The notes: generated from the sequence alone by a model not told the origin. A DNA stretch of 64,000 nt from Beta vulgaris subsp. vulgaris (GCF_026745355.1 NC_079205.1:54828073-54892072); one strand, 5' to 3'; numbered from the stretch's first letter, positions 47,043 through 58,769 are shown. Made by a program: numbers and translations.

Positions 47043-47503
47043 TAAATGTAATGCGTACATTTTAGTCCTTGTGGATGTGGTGTTCATTTTTTTTTTTTTT
47101 CGGTTTTTTCATCATGTACTCATGATGTTTCTTAATATTCACTTCGTACCTCGTGTTTTCCAATATTCACTAGGTACCTCTGAGGTTTGGTAAAAATTTC
47201 TGAAATGCCCCTGTCGTTAAGTTTCCGTCACATTATCATTTCACCAAATACCCCTTAGATTTGATAAATTTCCTAAAATGCCTAACAATAGCTTAATTAA
47301 TGATTTTTATTAGTTTTTTGTTTTTTTTTCTTTTAGCTTAATTAATATAATGAATGGTTTTTATTAATTTCTACTTCTCATTTCATCATTCATTTATTTT
47401 CTTTGTTTTATAACTTTTTTGAATTTAGTTTTTGTAAATCATTTTCTAATTTTATTCCTCTTAATAATTTTGTAGTTTTTATTCCCTCAGCTTAACCAAC
47501 ACT
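47043..47503. other. intergenic, no gene recognised
   Basis: Contains the repeated phrase ttcactaggtacctc / ttcacttcgtacctc near 47140-47180, otherwise AT-rich filler before the MULE. Confidence 0.35.
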
Positions 47504-47893
47504 ACCCTTTGAGGAGTTAAGCGAATAAGAAGGACCCCAAGTTTGCACTTTTTCACCCTTTGGGACCTATCCTTTTTTTGTGCACCATTTGGGACCTGGG
47601 TTAAGGAATCCGGTAAGTTAACCAGACTTTAACCCACCGGAGGTATAATAATAATTAAAAAAAAAACAAAGCATTAAATATTCAGTAAAATCCAAAAAAG
47701 TAATCGTTGCTTCATTCAATGCATAAATACATGGGTTCCATGGAACATGGAACAAATGAACCAGTTTTCTTCATCCAAAAAAATCAAAAACACCATGTTA
47801 ATTCTTCCCAAAAAAATGTATAACCTATAACCCAAAAAAAAAACTCCATTGCAGCATCTCTGAATTAGTATTGGCAGTCCTGCAGTGAAGAAG

Positions 47894-48199
47894 ATGAATC
47901 ACAGTCAAGTATTATGCTACTGTGCTAAGGTTGCCAAAAAAAGGGTGTCAAAAACCCTCAGAAATCCATTCATGAGGTTTTATATTTGTGAAAATTTTAG
48001 AACAAGACATGGGTGTGAGTTCTTTGAATGGATAGACAGTCCTCACCATATTGAATTGAGCAACGAAATGGTGGCATATATGAGGAAGAGGATGCAGCTT
48101 GAGGATGAAGTGCAAGAGCTGAAAAGAAAGATTAAGAAAATGAGAGTGTTTATTGTAGTGTTAGGGTTGATAATTGCAGTGTTTGTTAAGAAAATGTGA
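47894..48199 (+). CDS. zf-GRF zinc finger protein with C-terminal membrane segment
   Basis: An intact 101-residue frame; I start at the ATG at 47894 because the upstream in-frame start is GTG. Residues 8-48 fit the GRF zinc finger: C8-x-C10, then RFYIC (C32), then C41-EFFEWID, giving the four zinc ligands. Residues 55-82 are charged and helical (coiled-coil-like), and 85-98 (FIVVLGLIIAVFVK) form a short hydrophobic C-terminal segment that would suit a tail anchor. GRF fingers bind single-stranded nucleic acid in proteins such as APE2 and TOP3A. Small GRF/coiled-coil/TM proteins are common in plants, but their role is unknown. It sits inside the MULE, facing the transposase gene, and could be cargo or an accessory gene. 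Confidence 0.85.
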   Translation: MNHSQVLCYCAKVAKKRVSKTLRNPFMRFYICENFRTRHGCEFFEWIDSPHHIELSNEMVAYMRKRMQLEDEVQELKRKIKKMRVFIVVLGLIIAVFVKKM

Positions 48200-48370
48200 A
48201 GTAGAAATGTAGTGATTACCTTGTAAGCTTATCTTTCAAAATAACTGAGTTGGTCCTTTGTATAATGAACCAAATGTCCTTGCATTGCTTGACTGTGATT
48301 GAGTTATGCTTGATGCATTTGACTGTGATTGTGATTGACTTAAATTAAACACCTGCCAAATGATAACTAA

Positions 48371-51051
48371 TTAGTCTGTTGCAAATTAAAAAAAATATTC
48401 TCTTGCAAAAAAAAAAATGAACACAAGCATACAGTTCTTACCCTTGCTTCTGTCTGGAATCCATTTCCACCTTGCTTTTGTTTCTTCTGTTGAGTTGGTG
48501 GTTGAGGGGCTGCTGGTTCCTTAGGTGTGCCTTGACACTTTCTCTTATTGTGTCCTTGTTCCCACAATTACTGCACCTATTAATCACTCCTTTCTTTGAC
48601 AACTTTGTGCCACAACTAGTTACCTCTCCTAAGGATGGCTTTCTTTTAGTTGTGCGTCTGTTGTGAATTTTTTTCAGTGGTGGTGCAATGATAGGTTGGT
48701 AGGGTGATGTAGGCCATTGTTGAGGTCCATTTAGTGGCTCTAGTGGGAATTGGTAAGCTTTGAGGTAGGTTTCTTTAGAGAAGTAATGGGACACATAGTG
48801 TTCAGGCAGCTCATGTGCTTTCCATATTGCAACCACTGCATGGTTGCATGGAACACCACTGAGTTGCCAAGCATAGCAACTGCATGTTCTATCTAACAAG
48901 CTGACAACATACCTTGTTTGTGTAGCTCCTTCTCTAACTCCATAAGAGAAGTGTCCATCCCAAAATGCAGACCAACCTCTTGCATCAACCTTTGATTTTT
49001 CCAGCCTTAATTGAATCCTAGGGCAGATTTCAACTTCCTTCTTTGAGATGAAGTCTCTCTTCTTGTGCAACCTCTCCATCAAATCTTCTCTAATGTCTTC
49101 CAATTGTTATTATAGGTTTGTGCCTTGAAGATAAGATGTATGCATTGAACACCTCATTCATGTTGTTATCAATGCTATCACAAACTGAAGTTGTGGTCAA
49201 GAAGGCCCTGACCCATTTTTTTGTGTTCCTTTTCTTCAAATCTGCTGCAGCAGCCTTTGATATATCACCAAAAAGCTCCATGTGTCTGTTGAAGTCAGCC
49301 TCTGTTGTGCTTTTAGCAACCTTCCAAAACCCTCTTCTATATTCTAAGCCACCACCAAAGACTTGCCTGAAATTGCAATAAACATGTCTTGCACAGCACC
49401 TTGTGTCTGCTTTTGGCCATATTTGGGACACAACATTTAGCAAACCTTTTTGTTGGTCAGACATGATTGTGTAACCATGACCATCACTTGTCCCTAAATC
49501 ATCTGCCAAGAGCTGTAAAAACCATCCCCAACTGTCTGTGGACTCCACCTCAACACATGCCCAAGCAATTGGGAACATTTGGTTGTTCCCATCCCTTCCA
49601 ACAGCTACAAGTAATTGCCCACCAAATGGACCTTTCAAAAAACAACCATTAATACCAAAGAATGGTCTGCAACCAGCAAGAAACCCTCTTTTAAGTGCAT
49701 CAAAACAAACATACAATCTTTCAAACACACCTTGGGTCAGTTTAAACTTTATTGTGTTATTTCTGTTTGACTTTAGCAACTCTTGTGCATATCTATGTAG
49801 TAGACCATACTGCTCCTCATACTCCCCTAGTATAAGTGCTTGTGCCTTTCTTCTGGCCTTTAGAGCAAGCCACAATGAAGCTTTAATTCCTCTTTCAGCC
49901 CACAATGTATCTACTATCTCCTGACATTTGATGTAAGGATTAATTTTGAACTTCTGATGGTAGGTTTTAGCAATCCAAGCTGCCCTAATTTTCTTCACAG
50001 TGGCTAACCTTCCACAATTGTGTGTGGGAACCAGGGTCTTAACAACTAGGTGTCCTTTTCCCCTTTCAAGTGAACACCAAACATAAAAAGGACACTTCTG
50101 TGATTTGCACCTAGCCCCTACCTTCTTTGCATCATTTTTGCTAAAATATGTGTCTCTTCCAACAGTTAAACAATAGTTGGTTACTGCATCCCTAAACTCA
50201 TTTGCATTCTGAAACTGTTGTCCCAAAAAGAAAGGGCATTCCTCCTGCAGCAAACCAACTTTCTTAGTAGTTGGATGGTTGTTCTTCTTGTTTATAGGGG
50301 CAGGGGGTGGTAGAAGATAGCCACAATCACCCTCATCTTCTGAATTAGGAGGGCTATCTAAGTCAGATGACTCACCTTCATAGTCAGAGCCATGGTCATC
50401 ACTTATACCCTTCCTCTCAGCCACTCTGTCAAGTGACTGAAACTCCTGATTGTATGCCATTTCTTTCTTTTTTTCAAATAAAATGATGTGCCTTGCCTCC
50501 ATCACTTCATCATCCTCATTGTCAGTTCCTTGGTCATCATAGTCTATATCAATTGATTCAACAGACCCTAAGCTAAGTGATTGAGTCCTATTTGCATCAT
50601 CCACCCTTTGCTCATTTTCATCAACATCTTTCACCACATGACAAGTTTCCACATAAGCATTCCAAACTACATCATTTTCATCCAAATCAATTAACTCTCT
50701 ATTATGATTGTCACTTTCATCAACATTTATAACTTCAGTGGGAAGATCCTCATGCTCTGTGAAAAGATCAAGCATCCTACGCTTCTCCAATAAACTTAAG
50801 AACATGCCAAAAGTTGTACTATCATAATCCAAGAATCTAAGACCAAGCTTTAGTTCCTTAAATGGATCACAATAGTGTAACTTTATCACATTCTTATGTC
50901 CTAGAGAGTTTATCAGGGACCTAAGATAATTAACATCTAGATCAGATGGTAAATCATCTATAATCCTCACCTCACCCCCTTCATATACCAAATCTGGTTT
51001 ATGCACCCATCTTCCACCATGATGGACCACAATGCACATACTTATTTCCAT
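48371..51051 (-). pseudogene. mudrA-type MULE transposase, frameshifted and active-site mutant
   Basis: The start is the ATG at 51051. Domains in order are an N-terminal plant-MULE region (residues 1-100), an acidic linker, a MuDR DNA-binding domain (about 279-345; CKSQKCPFYVW, PTHNC), the MULE transposase core (about 460-560; MSDQQKGLL, CCARHVYCNF), then a SWIM zinc finger (CSCYAWQLSGVPCNHAV) and a CCHC zinc knuckle. Three lesions are visible. A 2-bp loss near 49102 shifts the frame between HKPIIT and LEDIRED. A 1-bp loss in a G run at 48561-48563 splits the zinc knuckle (CSNCG / QGHNKRKC). The first catalytic aspartate is Asn: GINGCFLKG at residue 468 where the family has xDGCFLKG. The last coding piece ends near a gtaaga donor, so a further short exon is possible. 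Confidence 0.92.
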
Positions 51052-51390
51052 GTTTTTAGTCCACAAAACTACAAATTAACAAAACAGGTGAACAAAATAA
51101 GTAATAATTAAACACAATATGAGATTTCCAATGATTTCATTCCATTCAAATAGAAGTTAGAATACATATCAATTCACTTACTATTGGAAATGGATTCTTA
51201 CAATTACAAAAGGAATCCATTTCCATCATTAAGTGCAACTTCAAATCATTCTGATATTAAAATCAGGGCTATCTATCACCAAAAAACAACAAGAAGCCCT
51301 ATACTACCAACCCAAACTCCCTGCTACAACAACCAAATAACCCAAAAAAAAACCTACATGTACTACTTGCAAGCAGGGGACTTCAACCTA

Positions 51391-51682
51391 TCAATCATAA
51401 TCTTCTTCATCCAAGAAAAAATCAGCATCATATTCAGCCAACCATTCATACAAATAAGCAGAATTGTTCTCAATTATGTCCAGCATATCCAATTGCGGAA
51501 ACGGTTAGCCCAAACAGCAGCCCTTTCAGGAATCCACCACTTCCAATTCCACATGTCCCTCCATTCCCTACATACAAGTGAGACTACCCTTTGTCACGTC
51601 TGCTCAGCCTTGGGAACACATGAAAAGTCATAATCTCAGGCATCAACAACACTGGGTGGGTAGCTTCACTTTCTTCAGCCAT
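51391..51682 (-). pseudogene. decayed third frame in the MULE
   Basis: From an ATG at 51682 the frame reads MAEESEATHPVLLMPEIM and then FHVFPRLSRRDKG before a stop. A shifted frame continues REWRDMWNWKWWIPERAAVW, and a third gives LDIIENNSAYLYEWLAEYDA and an acidic end. The three pieces look like one former protein broken by frameshifts or by unrecognised splicing. I do not recognise it. It lies between the right TIR and the transposase, in the same orientation. Confidence 0.4.
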
Positions 51683-52406
51683 TTTATCCTTTAAAAAATA
51701 ACATCTAAAGTTAAATATGGACTAAATAAAAAAAAACCTAATACCCTCTGTTGTAGTTAGTTCATTTCATAACTAAAATCAAACAAACCCTAAGTGTTCA
51801 TCATAGTTTTTAGCAGATAAACATGCAAAACAAAATAAAACCACCACACAAAGTATAATACGAACAAAAAAACAACAAACATGAACAAAAAAAAAATTTA
51901 GAATTTTGAATTTCCAAACCTACAAGAACCAAAACCCCTCCAACTGACCCAAAAAAAAACTGAATTTTGCTAAAAAAGACAAAAATAATAGAGTTTAGAT
52001 GATTACCACAAAGATATAAGCAAGAAAAATCCGAAAATTTTGGAGATGAAGCTTCTTCTACTAAGCCCTTGTTTTCGCCTTTGAGAGAAAGATGAAGGAG
52101 AGTTCTGAAAGAAACAGGGGAGTGGAGTGTAGTGGAAGATAGAATGGCGCCAAGTACAGGTAAGGTAAAAGATATCTTTAGCGTTTTTTTCTCTCTCAAC
52201 TGACATAATTTTTTTTGGGAAAAACAACAAATGATAGCTTTTTGGGGGTTTTAATTGTCAACTGGCCCCACAAGTTAACCAAGGTTAACTTTAATGCTCA
52301 TAATCCCGTTTTGGGTCCCAAACGGTGCAAAAAAAAAGAACAGGTCCCAAACGGTGAAAAATTGCAAACATTGGGTCCTTCTAATATGCTTAACTCACCC
52401 TTTGAG

Positions 52407-53190
52407 TCTATCCTATACCATATACACCTCACTTTAACCATTGTACCCATCTGAACTTCCCATCCAAATCCATACACACCTCAACTTAACCATCAACCCC
52501 CACCTGAACTTCCCACCCCTCCCCTACCACTGCAACCCCCCACCCCTACCCCTACCCCCCCTCGCAGTCCCCTGCACCCCTTCCCTCCCCCGCCCTTGCT
52601 ACTGCTACTGCACCACTATCCGCAGTCACTCTCTGCCTCCCTGCCGTCGGCTCGTGGGATTTCACCACCCTTTTGTCGGCCACTACAGCACCATCTCCTG
52701 CCTTCGCCTTCTCTCGTATCCCTTCTTCCACCTCTCCCCATGCAACTCTCTCTCTTACCCTTCCCCTGGTGCGTTGTTGCACCACCACCACACAACCAAT
52801 GTTAATCTAAAGGGTTGTCATCAATAGCAGGTGCCATTTGGCTTCTTATCACTTAATTTGTTTGATACATTTTGATTTGGAAGTGTAAATAGGATACTTA
52901 TTTTTGTTTTAATAATTTGAATTTCGAAAGCCTTTAACCTCCTCCGAATTCCCCTTAATTGGCACTTCACTTGGCCCCATATGTATTAATTGGTGTTTGG
53001 ACTTTGGACCCCCTTCTCTAGATCCCACTACATTGTACACTACTTCTTACTCTCTCCATCAAAAATTAAAGTAAACTGGCACATAGACAAGAAAAGTTCT
53101 CTAGAGTATTTACATTAAGGTGCTTATTCGGAAAAATGGAAGTTCTCGTTGGTACTTCTGTGGAAACCTCCACAACATGGAGATACAAAA
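52407..53190. other. intergenic with C-rich tract
   Basis: 52480-52800 is C-rich (cccctacccctaccccccct and similar). Pro/Leu-rich frames here follow from composition. The rest is AT-rich with no assignable element. Confidence 0.4.
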
Positions 53191-53194
53191 ATCT

Positions 53195-53400
53195 CCATGG
53201 GAAGGTTCGAAAAACTCTCATAAAAAGAGACTAATTTATTGAACAAAATAATAAAATAAACTAAAAACTAAAATCAAGATGGGAGAAGGGGATTACCATG
53301 AATGTGAAGATCCATGCAACGCATTATAGTTGTAGAAAGGAAAAAAAGAAGAAGAGGGGACGGCGAGAGAGAAAAGGGAAGATTAGGATTTTAAAACTTT
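53195..53400 (-). mobile_element. hairpin-family retroposon fragment, copy 4
   Basis: Shares ctcataaaaagagactaatttattgaac-type sequence with 42735-42765, plus the ggattaccatgaatg/gatccatg inverted block where the family hairpin lies and a purine-rich end (minus-strand pyrimidine leader). The 3' portion and tail are missing or diverged beyond recognition. Confidence 0.6.
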
Positions 53401-53483
53401 TTCAACTTTTCCATTCGCTAATTAATTACTTCTTTCACATTAGTTTACTGAGCACAATCATATTTTCACCTCAATATTTCTTA

Positions 53484-53854
53484 TGTTATGTTTGGATAGC
53501 AAGATTTCATTTCAAATTCTGAATTTGGATGAAATTTATTGTTTGGATGGCATGGAATTTGTCCAAATTCTTATCAAAAGCCTATATTAGTAGAATTTGA
53601 AATTCAAGCTATTACCTTGTCATTTGAAATTCTCTCCTCATACATATCCAACTCCATGAGTATCTATCCAACTTCACTCATTTCTCTCTCATTTACTAAA
53701 CCAATACTTTTTCTCTCTCCTCCATCAAACCCCCTTTCTATCTCCTCTAACAAACCCCCTTTACAAAATAGTGATTAGGAATTGAAATACAAACTTTAAA
53801 TTCCAGATTTCAATTCCATTATTTGAAATGAAATACTAGTTTCCAAACACTACC
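53484..53854. mobile_element. PIF/Harbinger (Tourist-like) MITE
   Basis: The left end TGTTATGTTTGGATAGCAAG and the inverted right end (ttccaaacactacc) have sub-terminal atttcatttcaaat / atttgaaatgaaat partners. TTA lies at both borders. Length is 371 bp. Confidence 0.75.
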
Positions 53855-53857
53855 TTA

Positions 53858-54290
53858 TTGGATTGTTATTCGTCGCTCTCATTTAGCTAGGTGTGGTCCT
53901 AATATCATTTTCGACACTATATATCCTCAACTCCATGTCATCTATCTTCTCTTTCCTTCTCTCTTAAGCTACTCTTGCTAATATCTCCTCACAATTATTA
54001 CAATACTAATTTGTTCTAATGTGTCTATTTTTCTTCTTAGATTTTCATTTTCATCCAATACCATTTTGTAGGTGGTAATGAAACTAATTATCTTTTGGAG
54101 AAAAAAAAAATTCAAACTTGGGGTTGAAAGTGCACTCCCATTGAGATTTTAAGAGGACTTTCCTTGTGAATTGTGATATTATACTTAATATTTACTTTAA
54201 TTTCATGACCACCATTATTAACGACTAACAAACATGCCATAATCTAAAAAACATATCCAAATCTTTTTTTTCCCAGGCAGGCTACTGGCT
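53858..54290. other. intergenic, no gene recognised
   Basis: AT-rich sequence between MITE and nested repeat; nothing assignable. Confidence 0.3.
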
Positions 54291-55640
54291 AGAGGTGGCA
54301 AACGGATCAAACAGGTCGGGTACGAGTACGGGTCAAAGCGGGTCGAGCCATAATCGGGTCAAGTTTTTGTTCGGGACAGGCTCGTTCGCGTACGGGTTAA
54401 TATCGGGTCCATGAGATTTCAGATCATATCGGGTCGGGTTAGATTGAGTTTTCGATCTCGCAAATAAATAAAACACATATAAGACTAATGAGAGTAAATT
54501 AAATAATTAATGGACAGTGGCTAAATTATATATAACTAGCTTTAATGCACGTGATGCGTGCAACGATATTTTTCCTAAATCAAACCACTACTCCCCCAAT
54601 TACTATACGTATATTTCGGAATTTCACGCAATATTTTTCCTCTCTATCTAATTGAACATCATCTTCATCAATTTTTCCCAATTCAAACCACACACTCGAT
54701 TTTCTCTCTCTCTATTCAGTTGAGACCGTCGATTATTAGCTGAAGATTATCTCAAGCAAGTTGCAGAGTTGACTTTGGCGGTCATGAAATTGGCTTTCGC
54801 TCAGCCCGTCATGGATCGCCGAGCTTGCTTGCGGTCATGGCCCAAGCTTTACAATTTATGTTGAAATTCAATTATTGGCACAATTTTTTGATGTTAATAT
54901 ATAGGTATAAGTATTTCTTTGATTTCTCCCAAATTTGAGTTCTCATATTATGTCTCAATTTGGGCACGAATATTAAAGTTATATTAACGAAATTTGATTT
55001 TAATATATGGGATTAAGTACTGTTTTCTCAAATTCTTTTTAATAGATGGACACAAAAACAATTCGAGTTCTCATATTTTGTCTCAAATTTTTTTCATATC
55101 CAGAGAACGAATATTAAAGTTATTTTTGACGAAATTTCATTTTTCCCGACCATTTATGATGTAATTTTAATTCAAACTTCAACTATCTTCGAGTTGAATT
55201 TTGAATAAACTATATTTATGTTAAAAAAAATTTGAAAAAAATAAAATACGACACATATTCGTAGGATTTACTGTAATTTGAGTTTAATTTTACTCGAACA
55301 TAGTACATATTTTTAAGATTTACTTAACATAGAACCGTACACATAATTTTACTTTAAATAACGAACTCCGCACCTGAATAAGGGTAAAGAAGTGACAAAT
55401 TTTAGAGTTCCGTATTTGAGAATGTCGTGAAGCTACAATCTATAAATAGAACTGATTTTTTTTGTTTGGAGTTTGTATTTGTAATTGAGTTTGTGTTATG
55501 AAAAAATTGATTTGAGAGGATGTTGTGCCGTATAATTTTTTTTGTTATTGTATGTAGTATGAACGTTTGGTAAATTATTGATTATGAATCTCTTTGATTG
55601 AATCTTTTTTATTGGCAAGTTTATATGATTGAATCTTATA

Positions 55641-56593
55641 CTTCCTCCGTTTTTTTTAGATGTTACACTTTCCTTAAATTGCATGTTTCTAAATAGATGT
55701 TACACTTTTTTTATTTCCTAAATTAGAAAGTTTTATGTTGTAAAATTACTCACTTACCCTTACTTATAAGGATTAATCAAAATTAAACTAACTTAATTTA
55801 ACCTTATTATATACTAATCCAAAATTAATTAAACCTCATCCCTTCTCTTCCACCACCCCTCCCACACCACCTCAACTGCCCCTCCCTTCCCCACCTCGCA
55901 GCCTCCTTACCCACCACCACGAAGCCCGGCGAATTCCCACCACCACCCACCACCCACCGAAATCGCTACCACCCACCCGTAAATCCCACCAGCACCCAAA
56001 ACCCCACCCACCCACCTAAAAACAAGACCCCCACCCACGAAAACCTTCCCCACCTACCGAAATCACCACCCAGCCACCGAAATCCCCACCCCCACCTACC
56101 GAATACCACGCAATTTTTTTCGCACAAAACCACGGCCTCCATTTTCGGCGGTAGAGGTGGGGTTTTCGAGGATGGGGTGGAATTTTGCGGCGGTAGAGGT
56201 GGGGTTTCGCGGGGCTGGGGTGGGTTTTCTGCGCGTGGTTGGGGTTTTTGGGTGGGTGGGTGGGGATTTCGACGATGGGGTGGGGTTTTCGGGTGGGTGG
56301 GTAGGGATTTCGGCGGGTGGGGTGGGCTTTTCGGTGGCTGGATGGGGTTTTCGGGTGAGTGGGGTGGGGTTTTGGATGGCAGGGTGGGTAGTTCGAATTT
56401 CAGGTGGGCGGTGGGGTGGTGGTGGGAGTTCTCTGGGCTGTTGGGATGGTGGTGGGGAACCCAAGTTAGGGTCCTCTTTTCTCTCTCCCCCCTTCCCTTA
56501 AACCCTGTGTTAATTCTCTCTTAATTACTCCTCCAATTTTTGCCTAGGGAACAACAATTTTTGAAAGTGTAACATCTAAAAAAAACGGAGGAA
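55641..56593. mobile_element. Stowaway-like element with GC-rich foldback core
   Basis: TIRs CTTCCTCCGTTTTTTTTAGA and tctaaaaaaaacggaggaag are flanked by TA. At 953 bp it is long for a MITE. The core is C-rich on the left (ccacccaccacc, 55850-56100) and G-rich on the right (gggtgggtggg, 56150-56440), so the halves are roughly complementary. Gly-rich and Pro-rich frames across it are compositional. Confidence 0.85.
56250..56306 (+). other. pair of strong G-quadruplex motifs
   Basis: GGGTGGGTGGGTGGGG at 56250-56265 and GGGTGGGTGGGTAGGG at 56291-56306 have 1-2 nt loops, the most stable G4 class. Similar tracts lie on both sides. Confidence 0.75.
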
Positions 56594-57047
56594 GTATGAG
56601 TTAATTGGGTTTAAATTTGATTTAATTAATATTTTTGTTTTGGCAAGTTTATGCATGGAATTAGGGTTAATTAGGTGGCCAGAGGGGGCAATTAAGTAAA
56701 TTTTTAGGCGGACACCATTGCTCCCCTCTTGACTTATATAATAGAGATATTTCATGACAATATTTTCCTCAAATTTGTTTAAAAAGTAACTAATATGATA
56801 ATTTTTCGGATCGGAATCGGGTTGTGGTCATCATTATTGGGTCAAATTCGGATCGGATATCTTCGGGTTTGGGTAGATTCGGGTCACTTCGGGTTTACTT
56901 TAATTCGGGTCGGGTCTGGTTCGGGTTATTTCGGAGTTCTGCTCCTATTTGGTTCGTTATTTTTGGGTGAAAAACGAGTTTCTAGTCGAATATTTTGGGT
57001 CAGGTTAACGGGTGCGAGTCAATTTTGCCGGCCATACTAGTGGCTAG

Positions 57048-58769
57048 ACTTTATAACCTCTATCATTCAGAGGCCGACAGTCAATACTCAGTACTTGTGT
57101 TGTTGGGCCACTTTTGTACTATTGATCCTTCTTGTCAATAAATGCCTAATGGATCGTGGACTAGTGTTGGTAAATTACAAGCTCTAACGAGAACAGGATC
57201 AGCAATGGGCTATTTTAGCCTACTACACATAAACATAATCTGTATGGTGGGATCCGCGACTTAGAAGCTGTCAAGCTGATACAACAATATCACCGAAGGG
57301 CGGCCCACTTTGGCACTTTGTTGATCCATTCAGAGTTGGAGTAAGACTAACAATTTTCGAGAAATAAGTTAAAACTGACAACAAGATTAACGAATTTCTC
57401 ATTTGCTCCATGTAAAGTGCACACAAAAACCTATGCTAGTAAAGCTTTATCAGGGAAATAAAGGTAATTAGATAATTCAATCATGTAAAGTTGTACATCA
57501 TATATTTGAAATTAGATTTTGTCCTCTACCAATATAATAAGATGTGGGATGAACAACCATTATAACCTTATGGCCATACAAATTAAGTGACAAACTAACA
57601 TTATGAAAGATGAAATCCTTTGCTTTGCAAATCTTCATTGGTATCTTCTTGTTTATTATATTTGTATTGTGAGAGAAACTAAAAGATTATACTAGATCAA
57701 TGGTTGAGTCATTGACGTTCATACTTGTTTATTAGCACAGAAAACACATAGAAAACGCCACATAAAAAAATTGTTTGATTTGTTCATAGCTATTAATATT
57801 CATGTATAGATGTGGATCAATGATCAAATTCCCCCACCTATTTACATGTCGCACTCATTATCTTCAATCATCGCATATGCCAAGCTTTCATGTTTAGAAG
57901 TAGTTTAGTATATCACACATTTTAATGGTCATTTTGAAGCATTAAAAGACCAAATATAGAGCTGTGATTGTTAAAGTTTTTCTTTTAAAAAAGTATAATT
58001 AGAAACCTAGAGTTTTTATCACAATAGCATACATGTAATAGAGGCAGTAGCATATGGGAGCCTACAATAAGCGAAAGCTTTTATATACTCAAGAATATTA
58101 CACGTAATAGAGGTAGCAGCAGCAAATGAGCCTAAAATAAGAAAAAGCTTGTATATGCTCAAGAATATTAGTGCTTTAAGTTAGCTGGACAAAATCCCCT
58201 CTTTTACCTTCTCCGATTTTCCCTCTTATGCGTTATTCTCATATGAACAATTCCGCCAATGTTTTATAGTTCACTAACACTAACACTAACACTTAATGGA
58301 TCACAAGAGCATGTGACTCTTTACCTCCTAACAAATGCTTATCTCGGCTGCATTGGAGTCTAATGAGCATCCCATTAACCCACTTACACACCTCCCGCTT
58401 GAATTGACAAATGTTCCTCTATAACGAACACAAACATTTGTCGTAGTTTTGAACTGGATATAGCTCTAACTTTAATTAGCTGATGTCCATAAGTGGACCA
58501 ACAGTATTTCACTTTGTCATATCCATATTTATTTGCAGTCATACATTTACAAGTCAGGTTGAAGGTTAAATGTTGTAGCTTTCTAAAGTTGAAATAGTGG
58601 CACAAGACATCTTTAATGGTAAAACCAATATCTATTCAGCTAAGAGTGACACCTAAACTTTTTTTAGCGAACTTCCCAAGAAACAAACCCCCTATATTGG
58701 TAAGCTAATGTTATTTCTTACTTGGATAGGCCCACACAGATGTCCTAGTGTGGTTCCATACTTCTTTGC
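57048..58769. other. intergenic, no gene recognised
   Basis: 1.7 kb without a convincing gene. A duplicated block of about 70 bp lies at 58031-58170. Around 58390 the minus strand reads attcaagcgggaggtgtgt, faintly like an LTR-element polypurine tract, but no LTR or integrase/RT remnant supports that. Confidence 0.35.
58031..58170 (+). repeat. 70-bp diverged tandem duplication
   Basis: Two adjacent blocks each contain gtaatagaggyag, gagcctaMaataag, aaagctt and ctcaagaatatta, with about 80% agreement by eye. Confidence 0.75.

Larger units (their letters stand above)
47514..52396. mobile_element. complete MULE (Mutator-like element), 4.9 kb
   Basis: Long TIRs (47514-47605 and 52305-52396) begin GAGTTAAGC and share agaaggaccc, gtttgca.tttttcacc and tttgggacct blocks. 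A perfect 10-bp direct repeat accctttgag borders the element (47504-47513 and 52397-52406); whether the true duplication is 9 or 10 bp depends on where the TIR starts. It carries a zf-GRF/membrane gene on the plus strand near the left TIR, a mudrA-type transposase gene on the minus strand toward the right TIR, and a decayed third frame next to the right TIR. The two main genes converge, as mudrA and mudrB do in maize MuDR. Confidence 0.95.
54536..56747 (-). mobile_element. non-autonomous Helitron, 2.2 kb
   Basis: On the minus strand it starts TCTCTATTATATAAG after an A and ends CTAG before a T. A hairpin tgcacg-catca-cgtgca lies 11 nt before the end. The uninterrupted copy at 12728 supplies the empty site (tatataatattttctt). 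No Rep/helicase gene is present. It carries a Stowaway-like element at 55641-56593. Confidence 0.88.
54293..57036. repeat. dispersed GGGTCGGGT-rich repeat, copy 2, interrupted
   Basis: Second copy of the 12728-13214 repeat, from aggtggcaaac to ttttgccggccata. It is bordered by ctactggctag and ctagtggctag (10 of 11 identical), which suggests a target-site duplication of about 9-11 bp. A 2.2-kb Helitron splits it in the AT-rich middle. Confidence 0.8.

Noticed and set aside
49118..49924. Plus-strand frames opposite the transposase
   Set aside because: Antisense shadows of the mudrA coding sequence.
52441..52827. Pro/Leu-rich frames near the MULE
   Set aside because: C-rich low-complexity DNA, no domain, overlapping frames on both strands.
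56096..56524. Gly-rich and Pro-rich frames on both strands
   Set aside because: They come from the G-rich/C-rich core of the Stowaway-like element; all frames stay open because of composition.
58240..58620. Possible Copia retrotransposon tail (polypurine-like aagcgggaggtgtg)
   Set aside because: No RNase H/RT remnant, no LTR pair and no TG...CA boundaries found.
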